NCBI GenBank assembly: GCA_002402245.1
Contig: NVVP01000043.1
Location: forward strand, 1,770 to 12,052
Direction: 5' to 3'
Origin: Gammaproteobacteria bacterium
Lineage (GTDB): Bacteria; Pseudomonadota; Gammaproteobacteria; Nitrosococcales; Methylophagaceae
Length of the DNA: 10,283 bases
Shown one piece after another: positions 6,450-10,283 of the stretch; position 1 is the stretch's first letter; each line of letters begins with the position of its first letter. A model generated the notes under the pieces. It ran no database searches. It saw only the letters and a list, made by a program, of their open reading frames with translations, and was not told the DNA's origin. The position numbers and the translations under genes were made by a program.

Positions 6450-7262
6450 TTAGTTATTAATTTGGGCAATTAAGTCTTGTTCAATAGAACGATATAAACT
6501 TTTAAAATTAGGTGATAAGTTATCCATGAATATTTGAGCGTTTATATAATACGGTGCTCGAGTACCATGATACTCAACCGGTTTACCCAATTGATGAAAC
6601 TTAATACCGACAAACTTCATACTACGGGCTAAACGAGGCTCCATCATCACATACACGTGTTTTATCCCCGATTCTATTGCCAATGATGCCGCCGCCATAT
6701 ACAAACCAATCGCGATAAAAGGAAAACAACGTAATTCTAATTCAGAATAGGTTGTTTCACTAATTGCACCAATAGCCGAACCTTTGAATTTATCTGTTTT
6801 ACGCCGGCGAAAATCAGCTTTAACCGCTAAACGAGATATTTCAGCTATTTCATGTCGTGCAAAGTTACGGGGGTGAAACTCTTCATCAGTGATTGCATCC
6901 ATGCAAAATTCTTCAATCGGTAATAGCTCTTTGGTATTTTCCGATTTAACAATACGCACACAACTTGAATAATTATTTGAAGACTTATGTTTAATTAAAA
7001 TGAATAGTGAGCGAGGATCAAACTCATCTTTTTCTTCTCCAGCTGCTTTTATTTCTTCAAACGCAAGCTCTTCACAATAGACATTATGACGAAGCTTATA
7101 AACTTCGCTTCTTAACTCATCGGTATTGGCTAATTCTGTTTGGAGAAACTGAGTGAAATGTCTGGCAATATTGTGGACAGTACCGCTAGGTTTGTCTTTA
7201 GCTGCTTGGTGTGCAGCTGCATCATTTACAGCGGGATCTAACTGTTTATTTATTGAGCTCAT
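6450..7262 (-). CDS. PEP-CTERM/exosortase system-associated acyltransferase (autoinducer synthase-like GNAT)
   Basis: A 270-residue protein of the TIGR03694-type acyltransferase family, related in fold to N-acylhomoserine lactone synthases of the GNAT superfamily. Motifs seen: VYKLRHNVYCEEL (54-66), the substrate-side entrance shared with LuxI-like enzymes; KDEFD (78-82), the acidic pair; CVRIV (101-105); EISRLAV (141-147); and FRRR (151-154) at the acyl-carrier loop. The first 30 or so residues are polar and probably disordered. Family members occur in genomes with exosortase and PEP-CTERM proteins; the substrate is not established. AGGA lies 11 nt before the ATG, a slightly long spacing. 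Downstream is a phenol-type flavin oxidase only 19 nt away, so the two enzymes may act in one biosynthetic route (inference). No exosortase or polysaccharide gene is in view. Confidence 0.88.
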   Translation of the reverse strand: MSSINKQLDPAVNDAAAHQAAKDKPSGTVHNIARHFTQFLQTELANTDELRSEVYKLRHNVYCEELAFEEIKAAGEEKDEFDPRSLFILIKHKSSNNYSSCVRIVKSENTKELLPIEEFCMDAITDEEFHPRNFARHEIAEISRLAVKADFRRRKTDKFKGSAIGAISETTYSELELRCFPFIAIGLYMAAASLAIESGIKHVYVMMEPRLARSMKFVGIKFHQLGKPVEYHGTRAPYYINAQIFMDNLSPNFKSLYRSIEQDLIAQINN

Positions 7263-7536
7263 TTGGGGCTATGTCCTTATATAAAATCATCCATTAATAT
7301 ATATGAGTCACAGCCTGTACTTTCTTGGCTTGTTTTCTGGCTAGGCCAGTAGTCTCATATATGTTCCAACAGATAGTTTATAGGGCGACAGACTAATAAT
7401 TTAGTTAAATTAGTAAATAGTAGTAGCTCATCACACAATAGCTGTAATGTCCTTAAAGTAGCTAGGGATAATTCAGAATCAGAAATCTATGTGATTAAAT
7501 TAAAAACGCATGCTTATGCCAGAATGTTTTTAAACG
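7263..7536 (-). promoter_or_regulatory. Upstream region of the acyltransferase unit, with a long inverted repeat
   Basis: No gene of credible length is seen on either strand. ATATATGAG (7299-7307) and CTCATATAT (7354-7362) form an exact 9-bp inverted repeat with centres 55 bp apart. Between them lies a perfect small hairpin, CTGGC-TAG-GCCAG (7337-7349). Both arms sit 37-100 bp before the acyltransferase ATG, in promoter range. I find no convincing sigma-70 pair, and no sigma-54 site with correct GG-N10-GC spacing. The arms may be half-sites of a regulator or ends of a structured leader. Confidence 0.4.
7504..7520 (-). terminator. Weak intrinsic terminator after the PPOX-like gene
   Basis: Read leftward, GCAT-AAGC-ATGC forms a 4-bp stem with a 4-nt loop followed by GTTTTTAATTT, about 20 nt after the TAA of the upstream gene. 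The stem is short, so efficiency is doubtful, but the position and T-run fit a terminator. Confidence 0.4.
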
Positions 7537-8193
7537 TTAACCTTTACCATTTTTCACATCATCTATCCATTCATCAATAGTGATAATTCCGCCTTCCTTT
7601 TCTGGTCGACCTTGATCTTTTGGCGGCAGCACATCTTGAACCAAATCAACCCGTTTCCAGCCCGCTAATGGCGTTTTCTCTTTTTGGCCTGGCACATAAT
7701 GTGATAACTCTTTTAATTCATACTTATGAATATAGCGAGGGCAATTAATCCACATTCTTGACAACTTAACGCGAACAATCAGCTCAGCTTCATCATATTC
7801 TGCAAGCAAGGGATCATCTTTAGACACGGTAGCTTCACCATGGAAGCGTATACGATGTGGATTTTCAAAATCAAGGAAAAGCAGGCCAACTTTGGCTGTT
7901 TCTTGAATATTGCCCATCGAATAAAACATACCATTGCCATCAAAAGAAGGGAATGCAATCGTAGTATCATCAATAACCCTAACAAAACCTGGTGCCCCGC
8001 CTTTATATGACACAGTAGGCTGGCCATGTTTATCAACAGTAGAGAGAAAGAACATAGGGCGACTTTCAATAAAGCCTTTTTCTTCTTCGCCAATTTCTTG
8101 CTGAACAATCATTTCCTCAATACGATCTGCTAATTTACGCGTATCAAATTCATCTTGTAGCGCTCTATGCTTTTCGCCATATAAATCGGTCAT
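7537..8193 (-). CDS. Pyridoxamine 5'-phosphate oxidase-like flavoprotein
   Basis: Predicted FMN-binding, split-barrel protein of 218 residues in the pyridoxamine 5'-phosphate oxidase-related superfamily. The core runs from ESRPMFFLSTVDKHGQPTVSYKGG, the first barrel strands and the flavin-side turn, through TTIAFPSFDGNGMFYSMGNI to VGLLFLDFENPHRIRFHGEATV, the usual order of the family. A C-terminal extension (CPRYIHKYELKELSHYVPG to the end) is typical of the subgroup that acts on small molecules rather than vitamin B6. It is not a classical PdxH. The start is ATG 8193: GAGG at 8202-8205 lies 8 nt before it, and the in-frame GTG 8202 overlaps that site. It begins 64 nt after the small lipoprotein stop on the same strand with no clear promoter between, so read-through from the DUF6502 gene is likely. 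Substrate unknown. Confidence 0.85.
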   Translation of the reverse strand: MTDLYGEKHRALQDEFDTRKLADRIEEMIVQQEIGEEEKGFIESRPMFFLSTVDKHGQPTVSYKGGAPGFVRVIDDTTIAFPSFDGNGMFYSMGNIQETAKVGLLFLDFENPHRIRFHGEATVSKDDPLLAEYDEAELIVRVKLSRMWINCPRYIHKYELKELSHYVPGQKEKTPLAGWKRVDLVQDVLPPKDQGRPEKEGGIITIDEWIDDVKNGKG

Positions 8194-8257
8194 GATGTTC
8201 ACCTCAAAAAATTAAAGTTAAGTTGAAATTTAACATGTTTTTGATTTGTTAGGCTAG

Positions 8258-8407
8258 TTATTCTGTCCCGTTTTGTTGGGACGTTTCACTGGGTGTATTC
8301 CCCGTGCCACCGATACCGCCTTCATCGTAATGAGATGTTGCACATGAAGTTAATAGCATTGATATAAATAGCAATTGAATGATGGTTGTTAATTTAGCTT
8401 TAATCAT
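8258..8407 (-). CDS. Small lipoprotein with GGIGGTG motif, overlapping the DUF6502 gene
   Basis: A 49-residue lipoprotein. The sequence reads MIKAKLTTIIQLLFISMLLT, then SCATSHYDEGGIGGTGNTPS, ending ETSQQNGTE and TAA (8258-8260). It has a basic start, a hydrophobic core and lipobox L19-T-S-C22, leaving a mature peptide of only 28 residues. Ala follows the Cys, which favours the outer membrane. The ATG (8405-8407) overlaps the TAA of the upstream gene by 8 nt, and GAGGA (8416-8420) is 8 nt before it, so translation is well supported and coupled. Glycine-rich GGIGGTG is, as I recall, found near the N-terminus of larger DUF5666 lipoproteins that often accompany DUF6502 genes. This could therefore be a minimal or truncated relative; no DUF5666 domain follows. 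A hairpin (GTCCC/GGGAC, 8265-8282) lies at the end of the gene. Confidence 0.8.
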   Translation of the reverse strand: MIKAKLTTIIQLLFISMLLTSCATSHYDEGGIGGTGNTPSETSQQNGTE

Positions 8408-9200
8408 TGTCTGTTTCCTCAAAATAATAAATACCTAGGCCGATACGGTTGGTTTCTGTCCCTGTAATATCAGGATTATTATCTTTGTCATAGCGTGAAA
8501 GTAATTCATCGAGTTCTTCAAGGTATTGCTGTGACCGCTGATGTAACTGCTCTTTTAATAAGGGCATGTCTTCTGTGGCGATTGCATTGTAGGCCACTTT
8601 TCTTTGGAATAAGGCAGGGCTTTTATTAAGAATATTGTGTTCGATGGTGTGAATTAAATCACTGACATCGGTACCTAAAATCCTAAGCTTCTCATCGGTA
8701 TCATTACTTGGAATATACGCATTTTTTAATAGTTTTAGTTTTCCGTTAGGCAATAATTTAACCGCGCCTACGTGAAGTAGTTCATCTGAAATGGCGGCTA
8801 GAGGTATATCGCCGCTATACCGTTTGACTAGGGTGTCAAAGTCTCTTGGCTCTAATTCTGCAACCTGACCTTTAGTGGTGTGAAAATCAGGATCTCTTAC
8901 CCAGCCTGAGACTACTCTTGCTGCGCGATTAAACTGTTGTGTCATTGCTGAAAGGTCGAGGTCATTTAGACCTCTGGCACGGGCTACTTCTTTTCTGTTT
9001 AAGCCGGTTAATATCGCTATTCTGGAGGTTGATTGTTTCTTGCCATCAAGCTGGAAATCACTTTCTGCCACATCGACATAGAGTTTTTTTAATAACTCGC
9101 TGAGCGCATTAAAGGCAATTCCATTACGAAGTAATAAGCGGATTAAGGGCTTTAAAATTAGCGTTATAGCGTGTGTTAATACTGGTGATGGCTGTTTCAT
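8400..9200 (-). CDS. DUF6502 family protein
   Basis: A 266-residue protein of a widespread but uncharacterised proteobacterial family (DUF6502). The N-terminus has the family pattern LKPLIRLLLRNGIAFNALSE (17-35) and KKLYVDVAESDF. Then comes KKQSTSRIAILTGLNRKEVAR (54-74), which looks like a helix-turn-helix or winged helix: a Ser/Thr-Arg turn, then L-T-G-L-x-R-K-E-V. I infer a DNA-binding or regulatory role; no enzyme motif is seen. The C-terminal third (about 185-245) is helical and charged (IEHNILNKSPALFQRKVAYN, LHQRSQQYLEELDELLSRY). No Shine-Dalgarno sequence precedes ATG 9200, and a promoter places the start of transcription at the ATG, so the message may be leaderless. The gene overlaps the small lipoprotein gene and is divergent from the lipoprotein gene at 9313. 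Confidence 0.8.
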   Translation of the reverse strand: MKQPSPVLTHAITLILKPLIRLLLRNGIAFNALSELLKKLYVDVAESDFQLDGKKQSTSRIAILTGLNRKEVARARGLNDLDLSAMTQQFNRAARVVSGWVRDPDFHTTKGQVAELEPRDFDTLVKRYSGDIPLAAISDELLHVGAVKLLPNGKLKLLKNAYIPSNDTDEKLRILGTDVSDLIHTIEHNILNKSPALFQRKVAYNAIATEDMPLLKEQLHQRSQQYLEELDELLSRYDKDNNPDITGTETNRIGLGIYYFEETDND

Positions 9201-9206
9201 ACCATG

Positions 9207-9235
9207 ATTCTATATTAAAAAACTTGATTTATCAA
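9207..9235 (-). promoter_or_regulatory. Sigma-70 promoter of the DUF6502 gene, predicted leaderless transcript
   Basis: On the minus strand TTGATA (9235-9230) is followed by an exact 17-bp spacer and TAGAAT (9212-9207), five of six matches to consensus in each hexamer. The seventh base after the -10 is the A of ATG 9200. Together with the missing Shine-Dalgarno sequence, this predicts a message starting at or within a few bases of the initiation codon. Confidence 0.65.
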
Positions 9236-9251
9236 AAAAATGGGATAGAAT
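9224..9251 (+). promoter_or_regulatory. Rightward promoter of the 9313 lipoprotein gene, -10 inside a dyad
   Basis: TTGATT (9224-9229), a 16-bp spacer and TAGAAT (9246-9251) form a reasonable sigma-70 promoter, with transcription from about 9258 and a leader of about 55 nt. The -10 hexamer is exactly the six-base spacer of the first GGGA-N6-TCCC dyad. The -35 abuts the -35 of the opposite promoter (9230-9235). Confidence 0.5.
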
Positions 9252-9285
9252 TCCCAATAGAATTAATTGGGAAATTAATCCCAAT
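9241..9285. promoter_or_regulatory. Two GGGA-N6-TCCC dyads, candidate operator
   Basis: TGGGA (9241-9245) and TCCCA (9252-9256) form the first dyad. ATTGGGA (9266-9272) and TCCCAAT (9279-9285) form the second, with the same 6-bp spacer. Centres are 27 bp apart. The inner arms also pair (TCCCAAT 9252-9258 with ATTGGGA 9266-9272). In otherwise A/T-only DNA these four G/C triplets stand out. The first dyad covers the rightward -10 and is centred near -48 of the leftward promoter; the second lies in the rightward leader. I do not recognise the motif as the site of a known regulator. Confidence 0.65.
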
Positions 9286-9302
9286 TTTAATTTAACGTGA
9301 TT

Positions 9303-9306
9303 GGAG
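9303..9306 (+). promoter_or_regulatory. Ribosome binding site fixing the start at 9313
   Basis: GGAG lies 6 nt before ATG 9313. This favours ATG 9313 over the in-frame TTG at 9301, which overlaps the site and would add MENI before the signal peptide. Confidence 0.75.
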
Positions 9307-9312
9307 AACATT

Positions 9313-10068
9313 ATGAATACATTTAAACTAACTAGCCTATTGGCTGTTGTAATGATGCTTACAGCTTGTGCTCAGCATATACAAACCAGTTCTGGCCGTT
9401 CTTATTTAGATAAATATGATCACCTTGAAAATAAGGCTGTAGAAAAAGGTAAAGCTGAAAGTGTAAATCAATTGGTAAGAAAAGCAGCCATGGTTGAACC
9501 TACATTAACTTTCCCAGCAAGAATTGGTATTGCACGAATTGATAGAGGCTATTTAACGTCTATTCCTGATGCAGAGATTGAGTTTTGGGAGGAGAGTAGA
9601 AAGAACATCGGCTATAAGTTAGGAGAGTTTGTTCCCGTGAGCCCGTTAATTACCACAATGGCCGTTTCTTCTGTGGGAGTGGATGATAAAACAATTGATG
9701 TGGTCAGTCAGATAAGAATAGGCGCTGCAAGACAGCATATGGATGCCGTGCTTATCTATGAAGTATATAGCCGTGAAAACAGTTCTAGTAATGGTTTATC
9801 TATTGGTGATTTAACTATTATTGGAGCCTATTTATTACCTTCAAAATCAGTAGAAACTCAAGGTTATGCGAATGCACTGTTGATTGATGTTGTTCAAGGT
9901 TATCCTTACGGAACAGCTGAGGCATCATTAGAAAAGTCTGAACTAGCCTCTACAGTGGGCCGCTATGACAAAATGCAGGAGCTCTCAAAAGAAATTAAAA
10001 CAGAGGTTACCGCTAAATTAGTTAAGCAAGTAGAAGAGATGTTTAAAGATTTGATCTTAGTACTTTAA
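9313..10068 (+). CDS. Uncharacterised lipoprotein, 251 residues
   Basis: Exported lipoprotein of unknown function. MNTFKLTSLLAVVMMLTAC gives a short basic start, hydrophobic core and lipobox L16-T-A-C19; Ala-Gln after the Cys favours outer-membrane sorting. The mature part has a charged linker (SYLDKYDHLENKAVEKGKAE), then alternating segments that look alpha/beta: FPARIGIARIDRGYLTSIPDAE (about 70-90), a VDDKTIDVVSQIRIGAARQHMDAVLIYEV block (about 128-155) and ANALLIDVVQGYPYGTAEAS. The C-terminus is a helical amphipathic stretch (KEIKTEVTAKLVKQVEEMFKDL). The order of segments vaguely recalls rhombotarget-type lipoproteins, but there is no GlyGly-CTERM tail, so I do not assign it. It is divergent from the DUF6502 gene and shares its control region, so one regulator could control both. 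Confidence 0.75.
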   Translation: MNTFKLTSLLAVVMMLTACAQHIQTSSGRSYLDKYDHLENKAVEKGKAESVNQLVRKAAMVEPTLTFPARIGIARIDRGYLTSIPDAEIEFWEESRKNIGYKLGEFVPVSPLITTMAVSSVGVDDKTIDVVSQIRIGAARQHMDAVLIYEVYSRENSSSNGLSIGDLTIIGAYLLPSKSVETQGYANALLIDVVQGYPYGTAEASLEKSELASTVGRYDKMQELSKEIKTEVTAKLVKQVEEMFKDLILVL

Positions 10069-10076
10069 TGAATGAT

Positions 10077-10120
10077 AAAAATCCCTACATTGATTGAGTT
10101 AGTCAATCAATGTAGGGGCT
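10077..10120. terminator. Strong bidirectional terminator hairpin
   Basis: A perfect 15-bp stem (10083-10097 with 10103-10117, beginning CCCTACATTGATTGA) closes a 5-nt loop GTTAG. Leftward, the stem runs into ATTTTTAT, making it a good terminator for creD. Rightward it is followed by only a weak run (AAGGTTTT), but it lies just 14 nt after the lipoprotein stop. Confidence 0.85.
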
Positions 10121-10130
10121 AAGGTTTTAC

Positions 10131-10283
10131 CTACACTGTTTCTTTACCAATATTACGCGTTAAGTACATCATAACGGCAAGAATGATAAGCAGTAGTGCT
10201 GTGCCACCCATCAGGGCGTGGTCTTCTAGTTTTAGTAATGAATACAGCATGAAGTAGAGTCCTGATAGTAAGGCTGCAATCAG
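10131..10283 (-). CDS. creD: C-terminal fragment of inner-membrane protein CreD, cut by window
   Basis: The last 50 codons of a membrane protein reading leftward, with the N-terminal part beyond the right edge. The visible sequence (LIAALLSGLYFMLYSLLKLE, then DHALMGGTALLLIILAVMMY, then LTRNIGKETV and TAG at 10131-10133) holds two hydrophobic helices separated by LEDHALMGG and ends in MYLTR. This closely follows the CreD C-terminus (YVLLQLEDYALLxGS, then VMYLTRR). In E. coli CreD is an inner-membrane protein of the CreBC regulon linked to envelope integrity and beta-lactam response; whether creBC is present here cannot be seen. It converges on the lipoprotein gene and shares the terminator hairpin. 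Confidence 0.85.
   Translation of the reverse strand: MIAALLSGLYFMLYSLLKLEDHALMGGTALLLIILAVMMYLTRNIGKETV

Noticed and set aside
6431..6469. TTG start at 6469 for the oxidase, overlapping the acyltransferase
   Set aside because: A rare start codon without a ribosome site; ATG 6430 has a GAG at proper spacing and leaves the family core complete.
7504..7520. Sigma-54 promoter (TGGCAT to ATGC) for the acyltransferase gene
   Set aside because: GG and GC are separated by 9 rather than 10 bases and the site is about 250 bp from the ATG; a terminator reading fits better.
7779..8108. Open frame of 109 codons in another frame of the minus strand
   Set aside because: It is a shifted frame within the PPOX-like gene; its Lys/Leu-rich product looks like a composition artefact.
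8265..8282. GTCCC/GGGAC hairpin as a terminator of the small lipoprotein gene
   Set aside because: The stem is only 5 bp, lies within the coding sequence and has no T-run after it, so termination is not supported.
4751..10068. PEP-CTERM or GlyGly-CTERM sorting tails on nearby proteins
   Set aside because: None of the C-termini has the motif, hydrophobic helix and basic end required, despite the exosortase-associated acyltransferase.

Overview
The window is AT-rich chromosomal DNA from a Gram-negative bacterium, most likely a gammaproteobacterium; I cannot name the genus. This rests on a UvrY/GacA-like regulator, a LexA with a Ser/Lys dyad, an outer-membrane porin ending in Phe, several lipoproteins, a CreD C-terminus and an acyltransferase of the PEP-CTERM/exosortase-associated family. 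I see no rRNA, tRNA, CRISPR array, insertion sequence or prophage gene.

Left part (1-4738, all rightward). The window opens inside a NarL/FixJ-type response regulator. After a very AT-rich regulatory gap comes a likely operon: a porin with a periplasmic coiled coil, an exported FMN-binding protein with a clear ApbE flavinylation motif, a PepSY-type two-helix membrane protein, and an unrecognised 153-residue protein. These could form a cell-envelope, flavin-based redox or uptake module. A good sigma-70 promoter then drives lexA. This LexA has intact self-cleavage residues, but its recognition helix is unlike the E. coli one and no canonical SOS box is present.

Middle (4751-7536, leftward). 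A two-gene unit encodes an autoinducer-synthase-like, exosortase-associated acyltransferase, followed by a flavoprotein oxidase of the vanillyl-alcohol oxidase/4-cresol dehydrogenase family. No exosortase or PEP-CTERM substrate is visible.

Right part (7537-9200, leftward). A DUF6502-type protein overlaps a 49-residue lipoprotein gene carrying a GGIGGTG motif, and a pyridoxamine-phosphate-oxidase-like flavoprotein lies downstream. The DUF6502 gene faces a rightward lipoprotein gene (9313-10068) across a compact divergent promoter. There two sigma-70-like promoters overlap in their -35 regions, beside two GGGA-N6-TCCC dyads, and the leftward transcript is predicted to be leaderless. A strong hairpin separates the lipoprotein gene from the convergent creD end at the right edge.

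The signals most worth checking are the divergent switch at 9201-9312, the hidden small lipoprotein, the LexA with altered specificity, and the acyltransferase/phenol-oxidase pair.
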